This document shows, piece after piece, positions 27,200 through 37,443 of a DNA stretch of 64,000 nucleotides. Source of the DNA: Bacteroides sp. (lineage in GTDB: Bacteria; Bacteroidota; Bacteroidia; Bacteroidales; Bacteroidaceae). A program made the translations under genes and the position numbers. The stretch covers positions 1 through 64,000 of the forward strand of contig JALCME010000001.1 in NCBI GenBank assembly GCA_022648295.1, in the 5' to 3' direction. Below the pieces are notes generated by a model. That model ran no database searches, was not told the DNA's origin, and saw only the letters and a program-made list of their open reading frames with translations. How positions within the stretch are numbered: the first letter of the stretch is position 1; every line of letters starts with the position of its first letter.

Positions 27200-28060
27200 A
27201 TGCCAAAAAGAAAACAACATAAAGCCTTTTGGAAGAATATTAAGTTTAAATACAAACTAACTATTATCAACGAAAATACTCTCGAAGAAGTAGTCGGACT
27301 ATATGTATCTAAATTAAACGGCATTTCCGTATTAATCACTGCATTGACTTTTATATTCGTGGTAGCAGCGCTTATCATCGCTTTTACCCCTTTGCGCAAC
27401 TACCTACCTGGATATATGAATAGTGAAGTCCGTGCCCAAATGGTAGAGAATGCATTACAAGTGGATTCTCTGCAAACGCTCGTCGACCGGCAAAATATGT
27501 TTATCATGAACATACAAGATATATTTCGCGGAAACATACGGGTGGATACGGTACAATCTATTGATTCTTTGACTGCCATGAGAAAAGACTCCCTGATGGA
27601 ACGTACCCAGCGCGAAGAGGATTTCCGTAAACAATATGAAGAAACAGAGAAGTATAATTTGACAAGTATTGCATCCCAACCGGAAACAATCGGACTTATT
27701 TTCTACCGCCCGGCAAGAGGAATAATTAGCTCTCCTTTCAACTCTGGGGAAAGGCATTATGGCATTGAACTTGCAGCTAGTCCAGGAGAGAGCGTTTTAG
27801 CCTCTTTGGATGGAACTGTCATATTAAGTACATATACAGCTGAAACAGGATATGTTATAGAATTACAGCATAACCAAAATTTCATATCTGTATACAAGCA
27901 TTGTGGTTCACTGTTAAAGCATGAAGGTGATGAAGTTAAAGGAGGAGAAGTCATTGCTTTAATGGGAAACGTCGGACAATCTGATACCGAAGCTCATTTG
28001 CATTTCGAATTGTGGCAAAAGGGACGACCGGTAAATCCGGAGCATTACATTATTTTTTAA
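27200..28060 (+). CDS. M23-family (LytM-like) membrane-anchored protein
   Basis: A 286-residue protein with one membrane helix (about residues 35-56: VLITALTFIFVVAALIIAF), a coiled-coil-like region (about 75-150) and a C-terminal LytM/M23 domain. The first metal motif reads H-Y-G-I-E where active enzymes have H-x-G-x-D, so a ligand Asp is replaced by Glu; the second motif HLHFE is intact, as is the His in VYKHCGSLL. It may be a weak hydrolase or an EnvC-like regulator. It sits 18 bases after rimM and 8 bases before dxr, its common place in Bacteroidetes. Confidence 0.88.
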   Translation: MPKRKQHKAFWKNIKFKYKLTIINENTLEEVVGLYVSKLNGISVLITALTFIFVVAALIIAFTPLRNYLPGYMNSEVRAQMVENALQVDSLQTLVDRQNMFIMNIQDIFRGNIRVDTVQSIDSLTAMRKDSLMERTQREEDFRKQYEETEKYNLTSIASQPETIGLIFYRPARGIISSPFNSGERHYGIELAASPGESVLASLDGTVILSTYTAETGYVIELQHNQNFISVYKHCGSLLKHEGDEVKGGEVIALMGNVGQSDTEAHLHFELWQKGRPVNPEHYIIF

Positions 28061-28068
28061 GTTGTAGA

Positions 28069-29223
28069 ATGAAAAAACAAATCGCCATACTCGGTTCTAC
28101 CGGTTCTATCGGTACACAAGCATTGCAAGTAATAGAGGAACACTCCAACTTGTATGAGCCCTATGTACTGACAGCCAACAACAAGGTAGAAGATCTCATA
28201 ACTCAAGCCCGCAAATTTATGCCCGAAATTGTGGTTATAGCGAATGAAGCAAAATATAACCAGCTAAAAGAAGCTCTCGCCGATCTTCCTATCAAGGTTT
28301 ATGCGGGATCTGAAGCCATCTGCCAGGTAGTAAAAGAATCATCTATCGACATGGTATTAACGGCAATGGTAGGATATGCAGGACTAAAACCCACTATAAA
28401 TGCCATTCGTGCCCGCAAAACAATTGCTCTTGCCAACAAAGAGACCCTTGTTGTAGCTGGTGAACTGATTAATGAACTGGCTCGTACTTGTAGAACATCT
28501 ATACTCCCCGTAGACTCAGAGCACTCCGCTGTATTTCAATGTCTAAGTGGAGAGATAGGCAACCCTATAGAGAAAGTGATACTTACGGCATCCGGAGGGC
28601 CTTTCCGAACTTATAGTTTAGAACAATTGGGCACCGTAACCAAAGCACAAGCCTTAAAACATCCCAATTGGCAAATGGGAGCTAAAGTCACCATAGATTC
28701 CGCATCCATGATGAATAAAGGCTTTGAGGTGATAGAAGCCAAATGGCTATTCGGAGTACGTCCCGACCAAATAGAAGTAGTGGTACATCCTCAATCCGTT
28801 ATTCATTCTATGGTACAATTTGAAGACGGCGCGGTAAAAGCCCAATTAGGGATGCCGGATATGCGTCTGCCCATACAATATGCCTTCTCATACCCCGACC
28901 GCATACCGGCCTCTTTTCCCCGTTTAGAATTCAGTAAATGTACAAACTTAACCTTCGAACAACCAGATATTACGCGCTTTCGTAATCTTGCATTGGCTTA
29001 TGAAGCACTACACCGGGGAGGAAATATGCCTTGTATTATTAATGCCGCCAACGAAGTGGTGGTAGCTGCATTTTTGCAAGATAAAATTACATTCCTTGGC
29101 ATGAGTAATATTATAGAAGAGACAATGAAACATGTTTCTTTTATGCAAAAGCCGGAGTATGACGATTATGTTGCCACCGACGCGGAAGCACGTCGGATAG
29201 CGCAAGAACTTATAAACATTTAA
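28069..29223 (+). CDS. dxr: 1-deoxy-D-xylulose 5-phosphate reductoisomerase
   Basis: A 384-residue enzyme for the second step of the MEP isoprenoid pathway, making MEP with NADPH. I start at the ATG at 28069, not an in-frame upstream ATG inside the previous gene, because MKKQIAILGSTGSIGTQAL begins with the NADPH-binding G-S-T-G-S-I-G loop as in all Dxr. Later blocks are ALANKETLVVAG, LPVDSEHSAVFQCL (metal ligands D, E) and ATVTIDS-like VTIDSASMMNKGFEVIEA. Target of fosmidomycin. It lies 8 bases after the M23-like gene and 37 bases before rseP. Confidence 0.96.
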   Translation: MKKQIAILGSTGSIGTQALQVIEEHSNLYEPYVLTANNKVEDLITQARKFMPEIVVIANEAKYNQLKEALADLPIKVYAGSEAICQVVKESSIDMVLTAMVGYAGLKPTINAIRARKTIALANKETLVVAGELINELARTCRTSILPVDSEHSAVFQCLSGEIGNPIEKVILTASGGPFRTYSLEQLGTVTKAQALKHPNWQMGAKVTIDSASMMNKGFEVIEAKWLFGVRPDQIEVVVHPQSVIHSMVQFEDGAVKAQLGMPDMRLPIQYAFSYPDRIPASFPRLEFSKCTNLTFEQPDITRFRNLALAYEALHRGGNMPCIINAANEVVVAAFLQDKITFLGMSNIIEETMKHVSFMQKPEYDDYVATDAEARRIAQELINI

Positions 29224-29260
29224 ATCATAAACTGTAAATTATAAAATTGAAATTATATTA

Positions 29261-30595
29261 ATGGAAACATTTTTAATTCGAGCTCTACAACTGATCATGA
29301 GCCTCTCGTTGCTTGTCATCATCCACGAAGGAGGACATTTCCTTTTTGCGCGCCTGTTTAAAACCCGGGTTGAGAAATTTTGCATCTTCTTTGATCCGTG
29401 GTTTACTTTATTTAAGTTTAAACCTAAAAACAGTGAAACTGAATATGGCGTGGGATGGTTGCCTTTGGGAGGCTATGTCAAAATATCCGGAATGATAGAC
29501 GAATCAATGGATACGGAACAGATGAAACAACCGGCACAACCTTGGGAGTTCCGTTCCAAACCTGCATGGCAACGCTTGCTTATTATGACCGCAGGTGTAC
29601 TATTTAATTTTCTGTTGGCTCTGTTCATTTACTCTATGATTTTATACGCGTGGGGAGATGAATACGTGCCTTTGCAAAAAGCTCCTCTGGGAATGCAATT
29701 CAATGAAACAGCCAAATCCGTAGGCTTCAGAGATGGTGATATTTTAGTTTCTGCCGATGGCAAACCTTTGTTACGTTATGGTGGAGACATGCTGAGTCAA
29801 ATAGTAGACGCACGTGAAGTAACCGTATCACGAAATGGAAAGCCTGTTTCCGTCTACATTCCTGAAAACATGATGGAACGATTAATGGCTGACAGCGTAC
29901 GTTTTGCAGCATTCCGTTATCCGTTTGTTATAGATAGTATGATAACAAACCGCCCTGCGGCCATTGCCGGACTGCAATTGGGAGACAGTATCACCCAACT
30001 AAATGGCAAGAATGTCTCTTTCTTTGATTTTAAAAAGGAAATGCTAAACCGGCAAAAAACAAATTCTGCTTCCCATGAAATAACCTTAACATACATCCGC
30101 AAAGGAATAAAAGACACTATTACATTTGCTACTGACTCATTGTTCCAAATAGGTGTCACCCCACAATCGGATACAGACAAATTATTGCCAGTAGTGAAAA
30201 TTGAATATGGCTTCTTTGCATCCATACCAGCCGGTGTAACGTTGGGCATAAATACGCTAAAAGGATATGTAGGCAATATGAAGTATCTTTTCTCTAAAGA
30301 AGGAGCTAAACAACTGGGAGGGTTCGGAACAATCGGAAGCATTTTCCCGGCAACGTGGGATTGGCACCAATTCTGGTATATGACAGCTTTCTTATCTATC
30401 ATTCTTGCGTTCATGAACATACTGCCTATCCCGGCTTTAGATGGAGGACATGTCCTTTTCTTAATATATGAGATTGTTACACGGCGCAAACCAAGTGACA
30501 AGTTTATGGAACATGCACAAATGGTAGGAATGTTTCTTCTCTTCGGATTATTGATTTGGGCTAATTTCAATGATATTCTCCGTTTCTTCTTTTAG
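29261..30595 (+). CDS. rseP: Site-2 protease RseP family
   Basis: A 444-residue intramembrane metalloprotease. His22-Glu23-x-x-His26 ([11 protein letters not shown]) in the first helix binds Zn, and the third ligand Asp is in the C-terminal [10 protein letters not shown]. Two PDZ-like regions lie between (about 130-200 and 205-300). Known family role: regulated proteolysis of anti-sigma factors and clearing of signal-peptide remnants. The order dxr-rseP is conserved in many bacteria. Confidence 0.93.
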   Translation: METFLIRALQLIMSLSLLVIIHEGGHFLFARLFKTRVEKFCIFFDPWFTLFKFKPKNSETEYGVGWLPLGGYVKISGMIDESMDTEQMKQPAQPWEFRSKPAWQRLLIMTAGVLFNFLLALFIYSMILYAWGDEYVPLQKAPLGMQFNETAKSVGFRDGDILVSADGKPLLRYGGDMLSQIVDAREVTVSRNGKPVSVYIPENMMERLMADSVRFAAFRYPFVIDSMITNRPAAIAGLQLGDSITQLNGKNVSFFDFKKEMLNRQKTNSASHEITLTYIRKGIKDTITFATDSLFQIGVTPQSDTDKLLPVVKIEYGFFASIPAGVTLGINTLKGYVGNMKYLFSKEGAKQLGGFGTIGSIFPATWDWHQFWYMTAFLSIILAFMNILPIPALDGGHVLFLIYEIVTRRKPSDKFMEHAQMVGMFLLFGLLIWANFNDILRFFF

Positions 30596-30633
30596 AGGAA
30601 CCAGCTTATAGATGTAAACTTTATATAAACGTC

Positions 30634-31230
30634 ATGATAGAATACATTAAAGGCGGCCTTGCTGAGCTCAGCCCCGCAACCGCAGTAATTGACTGCAACG
30701 GATTAGGGTATGCCGTTAATATTTCCTTAAATACATATTCTGCTATTCAAGGGAAAAAAGAATGTAAACTTTACATCTATGAAGCAATCAGAGAAGATGC
30801 TTATGTTCTCTATGGATTTGCAGATAAACGGGAACGTGAATTATTCTTATTGCTGATTTCGGTTTCAGGTATTGGAGGAAATACCGCCCGCATGGTTCTA
30901 TCGGCCCTTTCTCCGTCTGAACTGGTTAATATCATTAGCACGGAAAATGCCACACTATTAAAGACGGTCAAAGGCATCGGACTAAAAACAGCTCAACGCA
31001 TCATTGTAGACCTAAAAGATAAAATAAAAACCGGGCTTTCCATGGAAAGCACCGGCTCAACAAATGTAGCGTCTTCTGCCAGCACACAAGTTCAGGAAGA
31101 AGCTGTTGCTGCTCTTACCATGCTCGGCTTTGCACCCGCCCCTTCCCAAAAGGTTGTATTTAGCATACTTCAAGAAGAACCTAACGCCCCCGTGGAGCAA
31201 GTTATAAAACTGGCTTTAAAAAGACTTTAA
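30634..31230 (+). CDS. ruvA: Holliday junction DNA helicase subunit RuvA
   Basis: A 198-residue protein that binds four-way junctions and loads RuvB. Domain I is [18 protein letters not shown], two helix-hairpin-helix motifs follow ([15 protein letters not shown] and [17 protein letters not shown]), and domain III lies at the end ([12 protein letters not shown]). Length is standard. Its final codons form one arm of the terminator. Confidence 0.96.
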   Translation: MIEYIKGGLAELSPATAVIDCNGLGYAVNISLNTYSAIQGKKECKLYIYEAIREDAYVLYGFADKRERELFLLLISVSGIGGNTARMVLSALSPSELVNIISTENATLLKTVKGIGLKTAQRIIVDLKDKIKTGLSMESTGSTNVASSASTQVQEEAVAALTMLGFAPAPSQKVVFSILQEEPNAPVEQVIKLALKRL

Positions 31231-31244
31231 ATTAAAGTCTTTTT
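31218..31244 (+). terminator. Terminator sharing the ruvA 3' end
   Basis: AAAAAGACTTTAA (31218-31230, including the ruvA stop) pairs with TTAAAGTCTTTTT (31232-31244), and the right arm supplies the T run. It probably ends the tsaB-ruvA run. Confidence 0.7.
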
Positions 31245-31360
31245 AAAGTTCCCCAAGCCACCGTTTTTGAAATTAAGTTTAGCATAAGCAAAATAAGGTG
31301 CTGATATTGAAAAAAAAATAATGCAAAATCTTCATGTACTTACAATATAAGGATTAAGAT

Positions 31361-32362
31361 ATGGGACATAACGGCATACATATGCAGGATTGGTTGAAAA
31401 TCAATCAACGTACTAAAGTAAGTACAATAGATAGCTGGTATGTACAATTTGCAAACAGACTATTAGAATTAATAGATAATTCTCTTCTATACAAACAGCA
31501 AACTGTAAGTGAAAAAATAAGAGCCTCCCTATCTTGTGCAATCTATCTGCAAGATGCCGTCGGACAAAACGGAGGTTGGAAGGCTTTTTCTGAAAGATAT
31601 TATCAACTATATCATGCTTATCTTCCATTCTATATTTTACCCCAGTATATTCCTGACGAAATCAACCAAGAAGATGTGTCTTTCATCCTTTGGACTCTCT
31701 TATCTGAGCAAAATTCCAACCCCACTAAAACGGAAATACTTATTAAAGACCCTCTTTTACCGGAATTATTGGAACTGGCACGACGTATCTATAAAGAAAT
31801 GGATAACAGTTTTGAGGAAGCTCCTATTTGTGAAAACCCCTCTCCAACCGATTGGCTGGCTGTAACCCAATCGTTGGATGCAGTTCCTGCCCTGTTGCCC
31901 AACACCGATATAGACTATGTTACTAATAATGATGCCAAGAAGTGCCTGACTTATAGTGAGGGAGAACCTCTACTCTATTTCACAAGCTACAACGAATTGA
32001 CGGATTTCTTTATTAGAATATTGGAATGGGAAAATCGTGTAGACAGCCTGCTAGCAGATTTTAAAGATAGAGAAAACTTTGTTATTTATGCCAATGCCAA
32101 AGGAATGTTACTCGCTCCCGACATATCTTTCTGTTTCAAAGACTCCCGTAACCCAACATATAGTCAGAAAAAAACAATATCCGAAGGATTCAATCTATTT
32201 TGTATTCCAGGAAGATGCCCGTTTGACTTACTCAAATATGGTATGACTAACGGACTTTTCCCGGATATACAATTTCCCTATAACAATGGCAAATATATTT
32301 TGCATCACTATTGGGATTTTATTGCCCGCTTTTATTTAGGAGAATATTATGAAGGTGATTGA
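31361..32362 (+). CDS. Unassigned cytosolic protein, 333 aa
   Basis: A 333-residue soluble protein with no signal peptide or membrane helix. It has an evenly coding composition and good length, which supports its being a real gene. The middle carries an acidic region (EEAPICENPSPTDWLA) and the C-terminal half contains several aromatic and hydrophobic strands (ENFVIYANAKGMLLAPDISF, FNLFCIPGRCPFDLL). A DUF3843-like family is a possible match but I cannot confirm it. An in-frame Met8 (31382) is an alternative start. It follows the ruvA terminator and ends two bases before the stop of the convergent M24 peptidase. Function is unknown. Confidence 0.7.
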   Translation: MGHNGIHMQDWLKINQRTKVSTIDSWYVQFANRLLELIDNSLLYKQQTVSEKIRASLSCAIYLQDAVGQNGGWKAFSERYYQLYHAYLPFYILPQYIPDEINQEDVSFILWTLLSEQNSNPTKTEILIKDPLLPELLELARRIYKEMDNSFEEAPICENPSPTDWLAVTQSLDAVPALLPNTDIDYVTNNDAKKCLTYSEGEPLLYFTSYNELTDFFIRILEWENRVDSLLADFKDRENFVIYANAKGMLLAPDISFCFKDSRNPTYSQKKTISEGFNLFCIPGRCPFDLLKYGMTNGLFPDIQFPYNNGKYILHHYWDFIARFYLGEYYEGD

Positions 32363-32364
32363 TA

Positions 32365-33525
32365 TTATAATTCAATGATCTCTTCTTTGCAAATTGTCAA
32401 TTTTTCAACTCCATCAGCAGTCACAACCCAAGAGTTTTCAACACCTAACGGTCCGACACCCGGCAAAACAATCTTCGGTTCAAGCGCAAAAACCATACCC
32501 GGCTCCAATTCCTGCTTCATGCGCGGGGCTAGCACAGGCATCTCATTGATTTCCAATCCAATGCCATGTCCTATAAACTTAGCTTTCTGCCCCACTCCCA
32601 TAAAATAATCAACAAAACCAGCTTTAGTTACGACATTAAGAGCCGTATTATAGAGTTCTTCGCACACTACCCCCGGTTTCGTTTTTTCGGCAATCTCATC
32701 TTGCACTTCCAGACATGTTTGGTGTGCAGCATATGCTTTTTCGGATAGTTTACCGATAGAAAACACCCGGCTCATATCTCCCATATATCCGTAAAAGTTT
32801 CCTCCCATATCCACCATAAAACTTTGTCCGGTCTCCAAGACGGTACCATTTGCTCCTACCGGGATAGAAGGGTCGGCTCCTTCACCACCAAGGGCAAAAT
32901 CATACGGAGAAGGTGCAACAGCATTATCTCCTGCCAACAAGCTTCCCATAAAAATCTCCATACTTCTGCCAAATATCCGAAAAATGCCCAAACATCCTTC
33001 CAAGCGCATCAGGCGTTCGATTTCAATGGATAATTGACGGTCGGTCATCCCAGGAGAATAGACTGCCGGAATTTGTTCATAAGCCTTGGCATGTGCGATT
33101 CCTGACCGCCGAAACAGTTCTATTTCTAATGGAGTCTTCGTACTACGTGCCTGCCGGATAAGAGGAGTACCATTTACCAATGATACATCTGGAAAGCACG
33201 CAGCCAAACGGATGTATTCCGTATAAGGTAACTCATCACCTTCCAACATCAGTGTTGACGGTAAAGGAAGCTGAAATTCTTTCAATAAATCGAGCAATTG
33301 CTCGGGCTTGCCAATAGGATGAATATGTTCACCTTCTATGTTATTAGGACGTTTTACAAACAAATGTGCCGGAGCATTAAGTGGTAAGTATAAATAACCA
33401 CTAACAACACGCCCATACGTATAAATCAAGTTTACATTACAAGTAATAAGAGCGGCATCAATTCCCTGCTGAGCCATAAGGACACGTATTTTATCGCGTC
33501 TCTGTTTCAATTCTGGTAGTAACAT
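32365..33525 (-). CDS. M24-family Xaa-Pro peptidase
   Basis: A 386-residue creatinase-fold metallopeptidase, probably removing N-terminal residues before proline. The start at 33525 is chosen because it has an AAAGAG-type site upstream and because MLLPELKQRRDKIRVLMAQQ is the usual N-terminal helix; a start 46 codons earlier gives an odd Cys-rich leader. Metal ligands: Asp in FMVDMGGNFYG, Asp in YMGDMSRVF, His in FIGHGIGLEIN, Glu in FALEPKIVLPG and Glu in GVENSWVV. All are present. It is convergent with the unassigned 333-residue gene. Confidence 0.88.
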   Translation of the reverse strand: MLLPELKQRRDKIRVLMAQQGIDAALITCNVNLIYTYGRVVSGYLYLPLNAPAHLFVKRPNNIEGEHIHPIGKPEQLLDLLKEFQLPLPSTLMLEGDELPYTEYIRLAACFPDVSLVNGTPLIRQARSTKTPLEIELFRRSGIAHAKAYEQIPAVYSPGMTDRQLSIEIERLMRLEGCLGIFRIFGRSMEIFMGSLLAGDNAVAPSPYDFALGGEGADPSIPVGANGTVLETGQSFMVDMGGNFYGYMGDMSRVFSIGKLSEKAYAAHQTCLEVQDEIAEKTKPGVVCEELYNTALNVVTKAGFVDYFMGVGQKAKFIGHGIGLEINEMPVLAPRMKQELEPGMVFALEPKIVLPGVGPLGVENSWVVTADGVEKLTICKEEIIEL

Positions 33526-33693
33526 CTCTTTGTTATTATAAGTTTTCCAGATGACAAAGTTAGGAGAAAATAGTTGGAATTGAAACAATAGAGACCTAAA
33601 AAGCAGACAAGAACAAAAAAGTACTGCCCTGTTACCTTCACAGGCAAGAGCAGTACAAACCACAAATACAAATACAACTAAACAAAGTATCTC

Positions 33694-35031
33694 TTATATG
33701 ATGCCTTGCCCCATCATGGCATGTGCCACTTTCATGAAGCCGGCAATATTGGCACCCTTCACATAGTTAATATAACCATCCGGCTCGGTACCGTATTTTA
33801 CGCATTGTGCATGGATAGCATGCATAATGCCATGTAATCTTTCATCTACTTCTGCTGCATTCCAACTAAGATGCATAGCATTCTGAGACATTTCCAAACC
33901 GGAAGTTGCCACACCACCGGCGTTAACAGCTTTACCCGGGGCATACATCACTTTATGTTCAATAAATAAATCAATAGCTTCCGGAGTGCAACCCATATTG
34001 GATATCTCGCCCACACACAACACCTTATTATTAATCAAGTTATGTGCATCTTCTTCATCCAATTCATTTTGAGTGGCACACGGTAAAGCAATATCCACTT
34101 TCACCTCCCAAGGATGTTTACCCGGAACGAACATGGCACCAGGAAATCTTTCTGCATAAGGCTCAACGATATCATTGCCGGAAGCACGAAGTTCAAGCAT
34201 ATAATCTATTTTTTCACCGCTGATGCCTTCCGGATCATATATATATCCGTCAGGACCGGAGATAGTAACCACCTTTGCGCCCAGTTGGGTAGCCTTGGTT
34301 GCAGCACCCCATGCTACATTTCCAAAACCGGAAACCGCAATAGTTTTACCTTTTATATCAATCCCTTTAGTCTGTAACATCTGATTTACAAAGTATAATC
34401 CGCCAAAACCCGTTGCTTCAGGACGGATCAACGAACCGCCAAACTCAAGTCCCTTGCCTGTAAAAGTTCCGGTAAATTCGCGGGTCAGCTTCTTGTACAT
34501 ACCAAACATATAGCCTACTTCTCGTCCCCCAACTCCAATATCACCGGCAGGTACGTCCATATCAGGTCCTAAATGACGCCACAATTCTAAAATGAAAGCC
34601 TGGCAGAAACGCATGATCTCAGCATCACTTTTCCCTCGCGGAGAGAAATCAGATCCACCTTTAGCACCTCCCATAGGAAGAGTAGTCAACGCATTCTTGA
34701 AAGTTTGCTCAAATCCCAAGAATTTCAAAATAGAAAGGTTAACTGAGGCGTGGAAACGGACTCCCCCTTTGTAAGGGCCGATAGCATTATTAAACTGTAC
34801 ACGATATCCGAGATTTGTTTGTACTTCACCTTTATCGTCCACCCATGTTACACGGAAAGTAAAAATGCGATCAGGTTCGACTAATCTTTCTATGATTTTA
34901 GCTTTTTCGAACTCCGGATGTCGATTATAAATATCTTCAATAGAAAGTAACACTTCCTTCACGGCTTGAAGATATTCAGACTCGCCGGGATGCTTAGCCT
35001 CCAAAGAGGACATAATTTGTTCGATATTCAT
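33694..35031 (-). CDS. gdhA: NADP-type glutamate dehydrogenase
   Basis: A 445-residue hexameric dehydrogenase that fixes ammonia on 2-oxoglutarate. Conserved elements: GPYKGGVRFHASVNLSILKFLGFEQTFK split across residues 85-112, LPMGGAKGGSDFSP with the catalytic Lys, VPAGDIGVGGREVGYMFG, and the nucleotide-binding ISGFGNVAWGAAT-like segment. Length and core match the assimilatory class I enzyme, the main ammonia route in Bacteroides. Confidence 0.95.
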   Translation of the reverse strand: MNIEQIMSSLEAKHPGESEYLQAVKEVLLSIEDIYNRHPEFEKAKIIERLVEPDRIFTFRVTWVDDKGEVQTNLGYRVQFNNAIGPYKGGVRFHASVNLSILKFLGFEQTFKNALTTLPMGGAKGGSDFSPRGKSDAEIMRFCQAFILELWRHLGPDMDVPAGDIGVGGREVGYMFGMYKKLTREFTGTFTGKGLEFGGSLIRPEATGFGGLYFVNQMLQTKGIDIKGKTIAVSGFGNVAWGAATKATQLGAKVVTISGPDGYIYDPEGISGEKIDYMLELRASGNDIVEPYAERFPGAMFVPGKHPWEVKVDIALPCATQNELDEEDAHNLINNKVLCVGEISNMGCTPEAIDLFIEHKVMYAPGKAVNAGGVATSGLEMSQNAMHLSWNAAEVDERLHGIMHAIHAQCVKYGTEPDGYINYVKGANIAGFMKVAHAMMGQGII

Positions 35032-35110
35032 AATATTACGTTTTAAAAGGTTATACTCCTTTTCTTGTTATATTTTAACTATTAAATCAAAATGTCAACT
35101 AATAACGCTG

Positions 35111-35118
35111 CAAATATA
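35111..35118 (-). promoter_or_regulatory. -7 element for gdhA
   Basis: The minus strand reads TATATTTG, matching TAnnTTTG, about 80 bases upstream of gdhA. Confidence 0.5.
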
Positions 35119-35195
35119 GATATTCTTTTTACATAGCCTATATTTTATGGCGATATTTTGATTAAATAACAATAAAATGACAGAGTTCTTTTTTT

Positions 35196-37310
35196 TTAAA
35201 ACTTTGGTTTCATTCCCAAATTATACATGATAAAACTATAAATATCAGCTTGTTCTTGCAAAATCTTACTCATAGGTTTTCCACCTCCATGTCCAGCCTT
35301 ACTATCAATACGTATAACCGTAGGATTAGTTCCTTCATTGCAAGCTTGCAAAGTAGCTGCAAATTTAAAAGAATGGGCAGGAACAACCCGATCATCATGA
35401 TCGGCAGTTGTGACCAAGGTTGCAGGATATTTAGTTCCGGGTTTTAAATTATGCAAAGGCGAATACCCCTTTAAGTACTCAAACATTTCCTTACTATCTG
35501 CGCTTGTACCATAATCGCTGGCCCAATTCCAACCGATAGTGAACTTGTGATAGCGAAGCATATCCATTACTCCCACCTGCGCTATAGCTACCCGGAATAA
35601 ATCGGGACGCTGTGTCATGCAGGCTCCTACCAGAAGTCCTCCATTGGAGCCACCTACAATAGCTATTTTATCTTTATTGGTATATTTATCATTAATAAGG
35701 TATTCAGCAGCAGCTATAAAATCATCAAACACATTTTGCTTATTCATCTTTGTACCCGCAATATGCCATTCTTCACCATATTCACCTCCACCACGCAAAT
35801 TAACCTGAGCATAAATTCCCCCATTCTCCAGGAACGGAATACGCATAGATGAAAAACCCGGATAAAGACTGATATTAAACCCACCGTATCCATACAAGAA
35901 TACGGGATTTTTGCCATCTTTCTTTAATCCTTTCTTATAAGTAATAAACATCGGAATCTTTGTTCCATCCTTGCTCGGATAAAACACTTGTTCGGTAACA
36001 AAGTCATCTGCATTAAACTGTACTTTCGGCGAACGGAACAGTTTATAACTATTTGTATCCATATCATACCGATAAGTAGCTCCCGGAATGGTAAACGAAG
36101 TGAATCCAAAGAAACATTCCTTATCATCTTTTTCTCCGCTAAAGCCTACGGAGCCAAGTGAAGGAAGTTTAATCTCTTGCATTTCTTTTCCATCCAAACC
36201 ATAAACATAGGCATGATTAGCCGCATCTTTATCATACGTCAGGAAAAGCTTTCCACCAATGACCTGAGCTCCCGAAAGTACATTCTTTGATTCAGGTACT
36301 AATGCTTTCCAGTCTTTTAAAGCCGGATGCGCGGGATCGGTTATCATAATACAACTCTTAGGAGCATCATAGTTCGTAAAGAGATAAATTTTCCCATCCA
36401 TCACTTCAACAGGTGAATATTGATAATCCATATCTGTAGCCATAGGAACAAACGAAGAATCCGGTTTACGAAGGTCTTTCATATAAAGAGCATTTCCACG
36501 TCCGTCACCACTCTCATACAAAAACATCACCGTCTCATCTTCACTCACACTTACACTATAAAATCGTTTGGGATGTGCAGGGTTTTGATAGATCAACTGA
36601 TCTTGGGACTGGGGTGTACCTATCTTATGATAATAAATTTTGTGATTTTCGTTAACATTAGAGAATTCCTTGCCTTTTACCGGAGCATCGTATGCACTAT
36701 AATAAAAGCCATCACCCTGCCAGGAGGCATCGGTAAACTTAGCCCATTGAATGTGATCATCAAGTTTCTTGCCACTCTCGGTTTCCATCACATATATTTC
36801 TGTCCAGTCCGATCCACTCCGTGAAATAGTATAAGCAGTGTATTTACCATCGTGTGAAAAAGAAATACCAGTCAAAGCCACCGTACCGTCATCGGACAAT
36901 TTATTAGGATCAAGGAACACACGCGGCTCCCCATTCAAAGAATCCTGTACATACAGTACACTTTGATTTTGTAAACCGTCATTCTTGGAAAAATAGTACT
37001 TTCCGTATTTCTTAAAAGGAGTACCAATCTTCTCGTAATTCGCCACCTTCTCCAATCGCTTCAACAAAGCCTTACGGAAAGGTATTTTAGAAAAATAATC
37101 GTTGGTTACTTTATTCTCTGCTTTTACCCACGCCGCCGTAGCCGCAGAAGTATCATTTTCCAACCACCGATAAGGATCGGATACTTTTTCTCCAAAATAA
37201 ACATCTACGGAATCTACCGTAGCAGTTTTAGGGTACATCAATTTTTGTTGTTCTGCACAGGACATCATCATGAGGCCAATTGCTAATAAAAAAAGATTTT
37301 TGTTGTTCAT
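35196..37310 (-). CDS. Prolyl oligopeptidase (S9A) lipoprotein
   Basis: A 704-residue serine peptidase cutting after proline in short peptides. I start at 37310 so that the protein opens with a lipoprotein signal ending MMMSC (Cys18); an in-frame ATG seven codons earlier is possible. The N-terminal seven-bladed propeller (about 60-420) includes DPYRWLEND and ISRSGSDWTEIYVMETESGK. The hydrolase domain follows: GYGGFNISLYPGFS, nucleophile Ser555 in GGSNGGLL, Asp in TADHDDRVVPAHSFK and His in KAGHGGGKP. The triad is complete. The lipid anchor places it in the periplasm or on the outer membrane. Confidence 0.92.
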   Translation of the reverse strand: MNNKNLFLLAIGLMMMSCAEQQKLMYPKTATVDSVDVYFGEKVSDPYRWLENDTSAATAAWVKAENKVTNDYFSKIPFRKALLKRLEKVANYEKIGTPFKKYGKYYFSKNDGLQNQSVLYVQDSLNGEPRVFLDPNKLSDDGTVALTGISFSHDGKYTAYTISRSGSDWTEIYVMETESGKKLDDHIQWAKFTDASWQGDGFYYSAYDAPVKGKEFSNVNENHKIYYHKIGTPQSQDQLIYQNPAHPKRFYSVSVSEDETVMFLYESGDGRGNALYMKDLRKPDSSFVPMATDMDYQYSPVEVMDGKIYLFTNYDAPKSCIMITDPAHPALKDWKALVPESKNVLSGAQVIGGKLFLTYDKDAANHAYVYGLDGKEMQEIKLPSLGSVGFSGEKDDKECFFGFTSFTIPGATYRYDMDTNSYKLFRSPKVQFNADDFVTEQVFYPSKDGTKIPMFITYKKGLKKDGKNPVFLYGYGGFNISLYPGFSSMRIPFLENGGIYAQVNLRGGGEYGEEWHIAGTKMNKQNVFDDFIAAAEYLINDKYTNKDKIAIVGGSNGGLLVGACMTQRPDLFRVAIAQVGVMDMLRYHKFTIGWNWASDYGTSADSKEMFEYLKGYSPLHNLKPGTKYPATLVTTADHDDRVVPAHSFKFAATLQACNEGTNPTVIRIDSKAGHGGGKPMSKILQEQADIYSFIMYNLGMKPKF

Positions 37311-37443
37311 ATTTTGAATATGATTTATCATAGACCGTCCTCTAAACCGGACGATTATCTATTAAATGTGCCTAAAGGTAGAAATAATTAGCATATATCG
37401 GAAATATTTATTTAAATTTGACCAGATATCTCTTAATTTAAAC

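Noticed and set aside
28012..28068. Upstream start for dxr
   Set aside because: It would overlap the M23-like gene and add 19 residues before the conserved NADPH-binding loop.
29917..30570. 217-codon minus-strand frame inside rseP
   Set aside because: It is long but antisense to a well-conserved protease and has no motif or promoter.
33526..33663. Longer start for the M24 peptidase
   Set aside because: The 46 extra residues are Cys/Phe-rich and unlike the family; a good site lies before 33525.
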